Origin: Prevotella sp. UBA4341 | GTDB taxonomy: Bacteria > Bacteroidota > Bacteroidia > Bacteroidales > Bacteroidaceae | Length of the DNA: 22,388 nt | Assembly: GCA_002393705.1 (NCBI GenBank) | Contig: DGTH01000066.1 | Span: forward strand, 18,986 to 41,373 | Direction: 5' to 3' | Part shown: positions 6,999 through 14,299 of the stretch, one piece after another | How the letters are laid out: the number at the start of each line of letters is the position of its first letter | How positions within the stretch are numbered: the first letter of the stretch is position 1 | Translations under genes and position numbers: made by a program | Notes under the pieces: generated by a model | Databases searched by the model: none | Seen by the model: the letters and a program-made list of their open reading frames with translations, nothing else | What the model was told of the DNA's origin: nothing

Positions 6999-8480
6999 AT
7001 GAAAAAGTATTTGATGAGTTTAGCAGCTGTTGCGCTCGTTGGAAGTGCTTTCGTCAGCTGCTCGAAGAGCGAGGACGTGTTCAGCGTCACCGATCAATTG
7101 AAGAATCAGAAGCAGGCTTACACTCAGGCCTTCGTTGCCCGCTATGGTCAGCCCGCTGCCAATCACACTTGGGGCTTTGGTACAACGCGTGCTAACGTTA
7201 ACGTAAATGGTAACCTTTGGGTTGAAAGGCCTGTAGTGACAGCTGCTGAGAAAGCTATGGTCTATGCACATGTTAATAAGGATAAGGCAGACGTAGTAGG
7301 TGCTACTGAGGAATTCCCTGAAAACTTGGTGAACTATTGGGTTACTCAGGTTTGGACGGGTACAGACACTTATACTTCAGCTGACGGAGGCGATCCTTAT
7401 GTTGGTAGTACAAAGATGAACAACCTGCATATTGCCGAGACTGCTTCTGCTACTATTACCAATGGCGAACTGAGCGACGGATGGTATCACGTTAACAACT
7501 TTAACCGTGGCGACAATACCGACTGGAGCGGCAATACTTTGATTTCTGAGTCTGGCACGTTCGACTTTGCCTACCACAATGCAGAGGACAGCAAGTACCA
7601 CAATAAGTGGATTGCCGTTCCTGGTGCAAGCATCGATGCGTCTCTTGCAGGTTACTACTATATCTGCTTTGACTTTGAAGCTACTAATGATGGCTACACC
7701 GTCTTCCGTTTCCAGTATCCCGGTAACAATCCTGGAGAGTGGGTTGAAACAACTGTAAACGTTGATGGCGAATGGACAATTGAGAAGGCTATTGCTCAGA
7801 ATCTGGAGGTAACTTACTATACGACAGTGTGGGATGCTGAAGCAGGTGCAAACGTTAATGTTCCTCACACTGTAATCGTAGGTGGTGAGGGCACTCGGAA
7901 TTGGAGTATTGACAATGTCGTAGGTGGTAACATGATGGTTTCTGGCGATGACAATTACACCGACTGGATTATCCGTCTGGTTTACGCACAGCCCGCTGAG
8001 GAGGAGGAAGAAGTTACCTACACCGACCGCGTGATTTGCGAGGACCTGGGTACGGCTGACGACTTTGACTTCAACGACGTGGCATTCGACATTCGCTATG
8101 CTGACGGTGGTGCTTACGTGAAGGTTATTTCCGTAGGTGGTATCTATCCGCTGACCGTTGCCGGTCACGAGGTACACCAGCTCTGCGGCCAGCAGGCTGA
8201 CGCTAAGGGCTTCTACCGTATCGCCGGAGAGGTTGACCTCGACGAGTTCTTTGTAAGCGGTGCTACTACAGCTGCTGACATTGACATCTATGTTACCTAC
8301 ATCGACGGTACGGCCGACAGTGGTTCCGCTACCTTCGAGCTGCGCGCTGACGCTGGTCAGGTGCCTCAGAAGATTAAGGTTACTCCGAGCTACAAGCTCT
8401 GCAGCGAGCGTCAGAACATCGAGGCCAAGTATCCTCTGTTCAAGAACTACGTTCAGGACCAGACCGTAGAGTGGTATTAA
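6999..8480 (+). CDS. DUF4842/LruC-domain lipoprotein with a distinct middle domain
   Basis: A lipoprotein of 493 residues with lipobox AFVSC (Cys21), followed by SKSEDVF. The N-terminal motif FVARYGQPAANHTWGFG (about residues 43-60) and the C-terminal LruC/DUF4842 domain (about 335-493; signature DDFDFNDVAFDI near 354, then YPLTVAGHEVH) match the gene at 4297-6480. The middle (about 110-330) has no beta-helix pattern; it contains alternating Trp/Tyr-rich strands (TNGELSDGWYHV, YHNKWIAVPGASI) and may be a carbohydrate-binding-like beta-sandwich, but I do not recognise it. The middle (about 7190-8000) uses more A/T-ending codons than the C-terminal third, hinting at domain exchange. It ends YVQDQTVEWY. 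It has its own promoter and terminator and so is probably monocistronic. Confidence 0.92.
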   Translation: MKKYLMSLAAVALVGSAFVSCSKSEDVFSVTDQLKNQKQAYTQAFVARYGQPAANHTWGFGTTRANVNVNGNLWVERPVVTAAEKAMVYAHVNKDKADVVGATEEFPENLVNYWVTQVWTGTDTYTSADGGDPYVGSTKMNNLHIAETASATITNGELSDGWYHVNNFNRGDNTDWSGNTLISESGTFDFAYHNAEDSKYHNKWIAVPGASIDASLAGYYYICFDFEATNDGYTVFRFQYPGNNPGEWVETTVNVDGEWTIEKAIAQNLEVTYYTTVWDAEAGANVNVPHTVIVGGEGTRNWSIDNVVGGNMMVSGDDNYTDWIIRLVYAQPAEEEEEVTYTDRVICEDLGTADDFDFNDVAFDIRYADGGAYVKVISVGGIYPLTVAGHEVHQLCGQQADAKGFYRIAGEVDLDEFFVSGATTAADIDIYVTYIDGTADSGSATFELRADAGQVPQKIKVTPSYKLCSERQNIEAKYPLFKNYVQDQTVEWY

Positions 8481-8511
8481 TACGTAACATCAAATACTCT
8501 ATAACATTAGG

Positions 8512-8549
8512 AAAAAGGGTGCCTGCGTGATGTAGGCGCTCTTTTTTTT
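8512..8549 (+). terminator. Rho-independent terminator of the fourth lipoprotein gene
   Basis: An 11-pair stem (8516-8526 with 8532-8542, including three G-U pairs), with a five-base loop GTGAT and preceded by A5, runs directly into eight T residues (8542-8549). It lies 32 bases after the stop codon. Confidence 0.85.
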
Positions 8550-8578
8550 GGCCATATCAAATAAAAGTAGTACCTTTG
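8547..8578 (+). promoter_or_regulatory. Promoter of the flippase operon, overlapping the upstream terminator
   Basis: TTTG at 8547-8550 and TACCTTTG at 8571-8578 are exactly 20 bases apart. The -33 element is the end of the upstream terminator T-run. The predicted start near 8585 lies almost at the ATG at 8588, implying a nearly leaderless mRNA, or initiation at ATG 8597. Confidence 0.8.
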
Positions 8579-8587
8579 CCTACTGTT

Positions 8588-10027
8588 ATGGCAAACATGA
8601 AAACTCTGGCCAAGGATACGGCCATCTACGGACTCTCCAGCATCGTGGGCAGGTTCCTCAACTACCTGCTCGTACCGCTCTATACCGCCAAGATGACGGC
8701 CGAGAGTGGCGGCTACGGCGTTATTACCAACATGTACGCCCTGACGGCGCTCATCATGGTGCTGCTCACCTTCGGCATGGAAACCACGTTCTTCCGCTTT
8801 GCCAACAAGGAGGACGAGAACCCGCAGAAGGTCTTCTCGACGGCACTCATCGGCGTGGCTTCGGCGGCTACGCTCTTCATTGTACTGATCTTGCTGTTCA
8901 TCGCGCCCGTCAGCGACTTCCTGGGCTACAGCGAACATCCGTCCTACGTTACGGCCATGGCCTTGACGGTGGCCATCGATGCCGTCCGGGCCATCCCCTT
9001 CGCCTATCTGCGCCAGCAGAAGAAAGCCATCAAGTTTGCCACTCTGCAGCTGCTGAACATTGCCATCAACATTGCCCTGAACCTGGTGTGCTACCTGCTG
9101 CTGGGCTTCACCGACCCGGGCTACGCGTTCTACGTGAACCTCGTCAGTTCGGCCGTCATCACGCTCTGCCTCTACCGCGAGTTCATGAACATCCGTTACG
9201 GCTTCGACCGGCAGCTCATGCGCCGCATGCTCTCCTACTCGTGGCCCATCGCCATACTGGGCGTGGCAGGCATTCTGAACCAGGTGGCCGACAAGATTCT
9301 CTTCCCCTTCGTCTATAAGGGCCAGGACATGCAGATGCAGCTCGGCATCTACGGCGCGACGGTGAAGATAGCCATGATCATGGCCATGATTACGCAGGCA
9401 TTCCGCTACGCCTACGAGCCGTTTGTCTTCGGCAAGTCGCGCGACAAGGACAACGACGAAATGCAGGTGACGGCCATGAAGTACTTCATCATCTTCACCC
9501 TGCTGGCCTTCCTCTGCGTGGTGGGCTACATCGACGTCATCAAGCACCTCATAGGCCCCGACTACTGGGTGGGTCTGCGCGTGGTGCCCATCGTCATGGC
9601 GGCTGAAATCATGATGGGCATCTATTTCAACCTCTCCTTTTGGTACAAGCTGGAGGACAAGACCTACTGGGGGGCCATCTTCTCGGGAGTGGCCTGTACG
9701 GTCATCGTCGTCATCAACGTCCTCTTCGTGCCCCGCTCCGGCTACATAGCCTGTGCGTGGGCCGGCTTTGCGGGCTACTTCACGGCCATGATGCTCAGCT
9801 ACATCGTCGGACAGATTTACCACCCCATAGCCTATACGCGCCGTTCTATCGCCATCTACGGCATCATGGCCATGCTCTTCTACATCTTCATGCACAACGG
9901 CCGCGAGCTGCTGCCCACGTGGGCCTCCATCGCCCTGAACACGGTGCTCATCCTCATCTTCGTGGCTAACGTCATGTATCACGACCTGCCAATATCAGTA
10001 TTTACCAATAAACTCAAGAAGAAATGA
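8588..10027 (+). CDS. Polysaccharide/oligosaccharide flippase (Wzx-like, MOP superfamily)
   Basis: An integral inner-membrane protein of about 479 residues with some 12-14 hydrophobic helices along its length, the size expected for the polysaccharide-biosynthesis/O-antigen flippase group of the MOP superfamily. Such proteins move lipid-linked glycan units across the cytoplasmic membrane. The N-terminal segment (KDTAIYGLSSIVGRFLNYLL) and the later FAYLRQQKKAIKFATLQLLN are typical of the family, where an early helix is followed by a basic cytoplasmic loop. The frame is open from 8576, but that ATG lies inside the predicted -7 element, so ATG 8588 (or 8597) is preferred. No glycosyltransferases are adjacent, so the substrate cannot be inferred. 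Its stop overlaps the next start (ATGA at 10024-10027), implying translational coupling with the S46 peptidase. Confidence 0.9.
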   Translation: MANMKTLAKDTAIYGLSSIVGRFLNYLLVPLYTAKMTAESGGYGVITNMYALTALIMVLLTFGMETTFFRFANKEDENPQKVFSTALIGVASAATLFIVLILLFIAPVSDFLGYSEHPSYVTAMALTVAIDAVRAIPFAYLRQQKKAIKFATLQLLNIAINIALNLVCYLLLGFTDPGYAFYVNLVSSAVITLCLYREFMNIRYGFDRQLMRRMLSYSWPIAILGVAGILNQVADKILFPFVYKGQDMQMQLGIYGATVKIAMIMAMITQAFRYAYEPFVFGKSRDKDNDEMQVTAMKYFIIFTLLAFLCVVGYIDVIKHLIGPDYWVGLRVVPIVMAAEIMMGIYFNLSFWYKLEDKTYWGAIFSGVACTVIVVINVLFVPRSGYIACAWAGFAGYFTAMMLSYIVGQIYHPIAYTRRSIAIYGIMAMLFYIFMHNGRELLPTWASIALNTVLILIFVANVMYHDLPISVFTNKLKKK

Positions 10028-12144
10028 AAAAAACGTTTTCCCTCTTACTGTTGTCCCTGCTTGCCTTTTCGCCCGTAAAGGTAAGTGCCGACGAAGGCAT
10101 GTGGACCCTCTGCGACCTGCCGCAGCCCGTCTTTGAGCAGATGCAGGCCGAAGGCTACTCGCTGCCCTACGAGTCACTCTACTCGGCCGACAATGCCGTG
10201 ATGAAGGCCGTCGTCAACTTCGGCGGCTACTGCTCGGGCGTCGTGGTCAGCCCCGACGGTCTGGTCTTTACCAACCACCATTGCGGCTTCGACTGCATAC
10301 GCCGCCACTCTACCGTAGAGCATGACTACATGCTCAACGGCTTCAACGCCAAGAGCTACGCCGAGGAGCTACCCAACGAGGACCTCTTCGTCAGCTTCAT
10401 GGTAGAGCAGAAGGACATCACCGACGAGCTGAACCGTCGGGGCATGAGCCAGCTGCCCTACGAGAAGATCAGCGACTTCGTCGATAGCCTGGAAAACGTC
10501 ATGAGCCAGGAGCTGAAGGACAAGGACCCCACGCTGCGCGTAGAAATCAAGCCCTTCTACGAGGGTAACAGGTACTACCTGACGACCTACCGCGACTTCA
10601 AGGACGTGCGCCTGGTGTTTGCCGTGCCCAAGTCGATGGGTAAGTTCGGCGGCGAGACCGACAACTGGATGTGGCCCCGGCAGACGTGCGACTTCTCCGT
10701 CTTCCGCATCTATGCCGACCCCGAGACCAACGGACCGGCCGAGTACAGCGAGAAGAACGTGCCCTACCACCCCAAGAACTGGGCTCCCGTGTCGTTGAAG
10801 GGCTACAAGCCCGGCGACTTTGCCATGACCATGGGCTATCCCGGCTCCACGAGCCGCTACCTGTCGAGCTACGGCATACTGGAGCGCTACGCCGAGAATG
10901 CCGTCAGGGCCCAGGTGCGCGGCGTGAAGCAGGACGTGATGATTAAGCACATGCGTGCCTCAGAGGCCGTACGCATCATGTACGACTCAAAATACGCCAA
11001 TTCATCGAACTACTGGAAGAACTCCATCGGCATGAACAAGTGCATTGACAGCATAGGGCTGGTCAGCCAGAAGCAGCTCTTCGAGCACAAGCTGCGCCGC
11101 TGGCAGGAGGAAAAACACTTCCCCGGACCCGACTTCGACCTGCTCAACACGTTTTACGCCAAGCGCTATCAGGCCAACCGCATGTTCACGCTCTTCTATG
11201 AGACGTTCTTTACCGACCAGCTCTCCATGCGTGCCTTTGCCAGCAGCACCGGGCGCATGGAGGTGAAAGGATCCGAGGACAAGCCCAAGAAGCAGTACAT
11301 GGAGTTCCGCGACAACACCAGCGAGTGGGACGTGGCCACCGACTGCGAAATGCTGGGAGCCCTGCTCGACAACTACCGCCGACAGGCCACCTCGGACTAT
11401 CTGCCCGAATTCTACAAGACCATCGACCAGAAGTTCTCCGGCAACTGCCAGCAGTACGCCGACTTCCTCTATAAGAACTCCGTGCTCATGCGCAGCGGAA
11501 AGCCCATCTACGTGAATCAGAAGGAATACACGCGCGACCTGGGCGTGGAGTACGGCATTGACATCTACGGCATGCTCATTCAGTTATACTCCATGATGGG
11601 CAGCGTCGATGAGAAGATTGCCGAACAGGAGAAGCTGCTCTGCGCCGCCAAGCTGCGCATGGAGCAGGACCTGCCCAACTATTCGGACGCCAACTTCACG
11701 CTGCGACTCTCTTACGGACAGGTGGGCGGCTACACCCTCGGCGGAAAACCCTCTGGCTACTACACCGAGGCACAGAGCATGGTCGATAAGATGCTGCAGG
11801 GCGAGCGTGGCTTCATCGACTACGAGGCAGAACCCATCATGAAGGAGCTGCTCTCGGCACGCGACTTCGGACCCTACACCGACGGCACGAGCGGAAAGAT
11901 GCAGCTCTGCTTCCTCAGCAACAACGACATCACCGGCGGCAACAGCGGTTCGCCCGTCTTCAACGGCCAGGGCGAGCTCATCGGGCTGGCCTTCGACGGC
12001 AACTGGGACAGCCTCTCCAGCGACATCTTCTTCGACCGCGAACTGGCCCGCACCATCAGCGTCGATATACGCTACGTCCTCTACATGATGGACCGTTGGG
12101 GCCACGCCGACCGGCTGCTGAGCGAAATCAACCCGGTTAAGTGA
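10024..12144 (+). CDS. S46-family dipeptidyl-peptidase, DPP7-like
   Basis: A secreted/periplasmic serine exopeptidase of 706 residues that removes dipeptides from the N-terminus of peptides, feeding amino-acid use in asaccharolytic and proteolytic Bacteroidetes. The signal peptide MKKTFSLLLLSLLAFSP ends before ADEGMW, the usual mature start of S46 enzymes. Chymotrypsin-like catalytic elements are clear: TNHHCGFD with His85/His86, TCDFSVFRIY with Asp223, and TGGNSGSP with Ser641. Gly659 lies 18 residues after the serine (LAFDGNW), the position that is Arg673 in the acidic-specific DPP11 of Porphyromonas gingivalis (nucleophile Ser655) and Gly in DPP7. A hydrophobic P1 preference is therefore inferred. 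The length fits the family (about 700-720). It is coupled by ATGA overlap to the flippase and followed after 31 bases by an aspartic protease in the same direction. Confidence 0.95.
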   Translation: MKKTFSLLLLSLLAFSPVKVSADEGMWTLCDLPQPVFEQMQAEGYSLPYESLYSADNAVMKAVVNFGGYCSGVVVSPDGLVFTNHHCGFDCIRRHSTVEHDYMLNGFNAKSYAEELPNEDLFVSFMVEQKDITDELNRRGMSQLPYEKISDFVDSLENVMSQELKDKDPTLRVEIKPFYEGNRYYLTTYRDFKDVRLVFAVPKSMGKFGGETDNWMWPRQTCDFSVFRIYADPETNGPAEYSEKNVPYHPKNWAPVSLKGYKPGDFAMTMGYPGSTSRYLSSYGILERYAENAVRAQVRGVKQDVMIKHMRASEAVRIMYDSKYANSSNYWKNSIGMNKCIDSIGLVSQKQLFEHKLRRWQEEKHFPGPDFDLLNTFYAKRYQANRMFTLFYETFFTDQLSMRAFASSTGRMEVKGSEDKPKKQYMEFRDNTSEWDVATDCEMLGALLDNYRRQATSDYLPEFYKTIDQKFSGNCQQYADFLYKNSVLMRSGKPIYVNQKEYTRDLGVEYGIDIYGMLIQLYSMMGSVDEKIAEQEKLLCAAKLRMEQDLPNYSDANFTLRLSYGQVGGYTLGGKPSGYYTEAQSMVDKMLQGERGFIDYEAEPIMKELLSARDFGPYTDGTSGKMQLCFLSNNDITGGNSGSPVFNGQGELIGLAFDGNWDSLSSDIFFDRELARTISVDIRYVLYMMDRWGHADRLLSEINPVK

Positions 12145-12366
12145 GGAATGAAGAGTGAAGAGTGAAGAATGAAGAATGAAGAATGAAGAATTTGCTACCG
12201 CCCTTGTTGTGCGCCGCGTGCTTTTAGTGTGCTGTCTGCTTTGGAGCGCGGCAGCAAATTCTTCATTCTTCATTCTTCATTTTTCACTCCAAAGAAATTC
12301 TTCATTCTTCATTCTTCATTCTTCACTCCAAAGAAATTCTTCATTCTTCACTCTTCACTCTTCACT
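12145..12366 (+). repeat. Signal-peptide-encoding inverted-repeat element, copy A
   Basis: The core of 80 bases (12185-12264) has 17-base terminal inverted repeats (GAAGAATTTGCTACCGC / GCGGCAGCAAATTCTTC, one mismatch). On the left are purine 7-base units (TGAAGAA/TGAAGAG, 12145-12184). On the right are complementary pyrimidine units (TTCTTCA/CTCTTCA) up to 12366, interrupted by two extra blocks ACTCCAAAGAAATTCTTC. It begins directly after the S46 stop codon. Read rightward, it supplies the ATG at 12176 and a hydrophobic segment fused to the aspartic protease. The core is the same length as copies B and C. No transposase is present and no target duplication is obvious. Confidence 0.85.
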
Positions 12367-13546
12367 TGCACAAGGTCTGCACCGCTACACGACGGGCTTT
12401 AACGTTACTTACACTCCTGCACACTCCTCTCTCCCCACTCCTCACTCCTCACTCCTCTCTCCTCTCTCCTCTAATTTCGCCGATTCCATCGACATAGAGT
12501 TTGACGATGGGCGCATTCTCCTGCCCGTAGAGATAGACGGCAGGAAGTATCGTTTCCTCTTCGACACGGGCTGTACGCAGGGCGTACTCTTTACGGGTAG
12601 CTCGGTGCCTTTTATCCGCGAGGTGGGCAATGTGGTCAGCTTCGACATCAACAACCAGCCCGACACCGTGCGCGTTGTTCAGCTGCCTGAGTTCCGCTTG
12701 GGCCACCTCTCCATCGACGGCTACCTTTGTACGGTCGTGAAGGGTAGCGCCATCCATCGGGGTTACGATGGAATCGTGGGTTTTGACCTCATCAACAAGG
12801 GCCTGGCTTGTAAGATAGACGTGGAGCACAAGCGCCTCATTCTGACTGACCGCAAGAAGCACTTTGCCCAGGAGCAGGGCTACGAGGTGAAGTACAGGCT
12901 GCAGGCTTTCGTGCCCTACGTGTGGGTGAGCCCCTTCATGCGTCACATGGACCGCGCCCTCTTCGACACGGGTTACCGACAGCTCTACACCATGAACGTG
13001 GAGAGCTTCCGCAAGCATGTATATAAGAGTAAGCAGGTGGCTGCTCAGGTGGAGGGGCGGGCCGTCGGCAGGCGCACCATCGGTGCCAACAGCGTTGAGC
13101 AGGCCGACACGGTCTTTTTCCTGGCCCTCGACCGACTGAAGTGGGACGACTTTGCCTTCCGCGACTACCATACGGTGACGCAGGCCGGCACGTCGCACAT
13201 CGGCACCGAGTTGCTGACCTACGGCAACCTCATCATCAATCCATTTAAGAAGCGGATGGTGTTCCAGCCTACCGCCACCAAGAATGACGAGCTGACCATC
13301 GGCAACGAGCAGGTACAGTTTTCGGTCATTCCCGTCGGCGGTCGTCCGGTGGTAGGCCTTGTACGCGAAGAAAGCGAGGCCTACCGCAACGGCCTGCGCC
13401 ACGCCGACACCATCATTCGCATAGACCAGCGCAACATTCCCGACGTCACCGCCATGCAGCAGTTCCCCTTCGTCAAGGGTCGCACCTACATCTTCACCGT
13501 CCGTCGCGCCGACGGCTCCGTGCATGACGTGAAGATTAAGAAATAG
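12176..13546 (+). CDS. Exported retropepsin-like aspartic protease with PDZ domain; N-terminus encoded by repeat copy A
   Basis: A 456-residue protein. Two Asp-Thr-Gly motifs, FLFDTGCTQ (130-132) and ALFDTGYRQ (264-266), with YDGIVGFDLI near 197-206, mark a single-chain aspartyl protease of the Asp_protease_2 type. Residues about 375-456 form a PDZ-like domain (VGLVREESEAYRNGL, DTIIRIDQRNI) likely to bind substrate tails. The first 65 residues derive from the repeat: basic VVRR, hydrophobic VLLVCCLLWSAAA, then repeated NSSFFILHSSLQR units; a signal peptide cleaved at AAA or at LAQ is plausible. The first Met after the repeat is residue 255, beyond the first catalytic motif, so translation must start inside the repeat. 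Residues about 82-100 come from another 7-base array. It lies 31 bases after the S46 gene and is probably co-transcribed. Confidence 0.85.
   Translation: MKNEEFATALVVRRVLLVCCLLWSAAANSSFFILHFSLQRNSSFFILHSSLQRNSSFFTLHSSLAQGLHRYTTGFNVTYTPAHSSLPTPHSSLLSPLSSNFADSIDIEFDDGRILLPVEIDGRKYRFLFDTGCTQGVLFTGSSVPFIREVGNVVSFDINNQPDTVRVVQLPEFRLGHLSIDGYLCTVVKGSAIHRGYDGIVGFDLINKGLACKIDVEHKRLILTDRKKHFAQEQGYEVKYRLQAFVPYVWVSPFMRHMDRALFDTGYRQLYTMNVESFRKHVYKSKQVAAQVEGRAVGRRTIGANSVEQADTVFFLALDRLKWDDFAFRDYHTVTQAGTSHIGTELLTYGNLIINPFKKRMVFQPTATKNDELTIGNEQVQFSVIPVGGRPVVGLVREESEAYRNGLRHADTIIRIDQRNIPDVTAMQQFPFVKGRTYIFTVRRADGSVHDVKIKK
12423..12471 (+). repeat. 7-base tandem repeat ACTCCTC inside the aspartic protease gene
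   Basis: Seven consecutive units (ACTCCTC, TCTCCCC, ACTCCTC x3, TCTCCTC x2), with a degenerate unit just upstream. In frame they encode HSSLPTPHSSLLSPL-type sequence between NVTYTPA and the start of the protease domain (DSIDIEFDDGR). The insertion sits in a linker and leaves the catalytic domain intact. Confidence 0.8.
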
Positions 13547-13556
13547 AGGTATAGTT

Positions 13557-13680
13557 CGAGGTGCGAGGTTCGAGGTACGAGGTGCGAGGTACGAGGTGCG
13601 AGGTTCGAGGTACGAGGTACGAGGTGCGTGGTGCGAGGTACGGGGTACGAGGTACGAGGTGCGAGGTACGAGGTACGTGG
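13557..13680. repeat. 7-base tandem repeat CGAGGTR filling a convergent gap
   Basis: Seventeen full units of CGAGGT(A/G/T), with occasional changes (CGTGGTG, CGGGGTA), plus a partial unit. It occupies almost the whole gap between the stop of the aspartic protease (13546) and the stop of the opposing membrane protein (13682). The same unit appears inside CapA (17503-17530) and, on the other strand, at the right edge (22345-22374). Confidence 0.85.
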
Positions 13681-13681
13681 A

Positions 13682-14287
13682 TTACTTCGCCTTCGGACAA
13701 CGCTGGCTGATGAAGTCCAGCACGAAGTGGTAGTCGTCGTTGGGCACAAAGATGCGGTTCTTGGTAATCAGTTCGTTGACCTTGATGAGGTTACGCTTCA
13801 CGACGGGCTTGATGCGCCTCACGCTGCCGAACTCCGTGCGCCACGTAGAGCTGTTGGCAGCCAGCAGGCCGGTTCCCGTCGCCGTGGCACTGCCCGCCAT
13901 GAGTCCGGCCAGTGCCGTAATAGCGCCCAAGACCTGTGACTTCCTGACCTCTTTCGGCATCTGCTGGTGGGTAATGCTCTTTTCGTCCATGATGAACAGC
14001 ACGCAGTAGCTGCCGCCGTTGATCATGGCCCAGATGTAGTAGCTGACGACTCCGATAAGATACATCAGGGCGGTGAGGCCCAGAAAGACCAGAAACAGCT
14101 GCAGCAGGTTGCTGAAGCTGGCACCCTCGCCAATCTCCAAGAGAGCCATCAGGAGAAACACAAAGCCAAACGCAACACCCAGGACCAGGAGCAGATCGCG
14201 TAGTATCTGCGTGTTCTTGTAGAGGTTCACCTCGTAGCACCAGCGGTACTTCCCGTCGGGGCAGAGGGTCACACGGTCGTTGACCAT
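13682..14287 (-). CDS. Two-helix membrane protein of unknown function
   Basis: A 201-residue protein I cannot assign to a named family. The N-terminus is cytosolic-like and has the segment LCPDGKYRWCYEVNLYKN. Hydrophobic helices lie at about 31-50 and 60-87, and a Gly/Ala-rich hydrophobic segment at 120-143. The C-terminal part (150-200: RTEFGSVRRIKPVVKRNLI, DYHFVLDFI) has alternating basic and hydrophobic residues and could be a small pleckstrin-like domain, but this is only an impression. It starts 12 bases after the uracil phosphoribosyltransferase stop and is probably in the same transcript. There is no signal peptide or catalytic motif. Confidence 0.75.
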   Translation of the reverse strand: MVNDRVTLCPDGKYRWCYEVNLYKNTQILRDLLLVLGVAFGFVFLLMALLEIGEGASFSNLLQLFLVFLGLTALMYLIGVVSYYIWAMINGGSYCVLFIMDEKSITHQQMPKEVRKSQVLGAITALAGLMAGSATATGTGLLAANSSTWRTEFGSVRRIKPVVKRNLIKVNELITKNRIFVPNDDYHFVLDFISQRCPKAK

Positions 14288-14299
14288 TGCTGTTGTGAC

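Noticed and set aside
8507..9982. Long antisense open frame (491 codons) opposite the flippase
   Set aside because: The peptide is rich in His, Asp and Gly with no hydrophobic core pattern. It is the complement of a GC-rich membrane-protein gene, and the plus-strand product is clearly real.
12185..12273. Opposite-strand frame of the repeat (MKNEEFAAALQSRQ..., also at 21007)
   Set aside because: It is open, but the encoded segment is basic and non-hydrophobic (RQHTKS.RRTTRAVANSS) and leads into no recognisable gene.
12145..12366. Insertion sequence with transposase
   Set aside because: The repeat is only about 0.2 kb with no open frame resembling a transposase and no clear target duplication. 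It could at most be a non-autonomous element.
12449..13525. Minus-strand open frame of 358 codons opposite the aspartic protease
   Set aside because: Shadow of a gene with two DTG motifs and a PDZ domain; no recognisable features of its own.
13557..13680. CRISPR array
   Set aside because: Units are 7 bases, contiguous and without spacers, and no cas genes are present.
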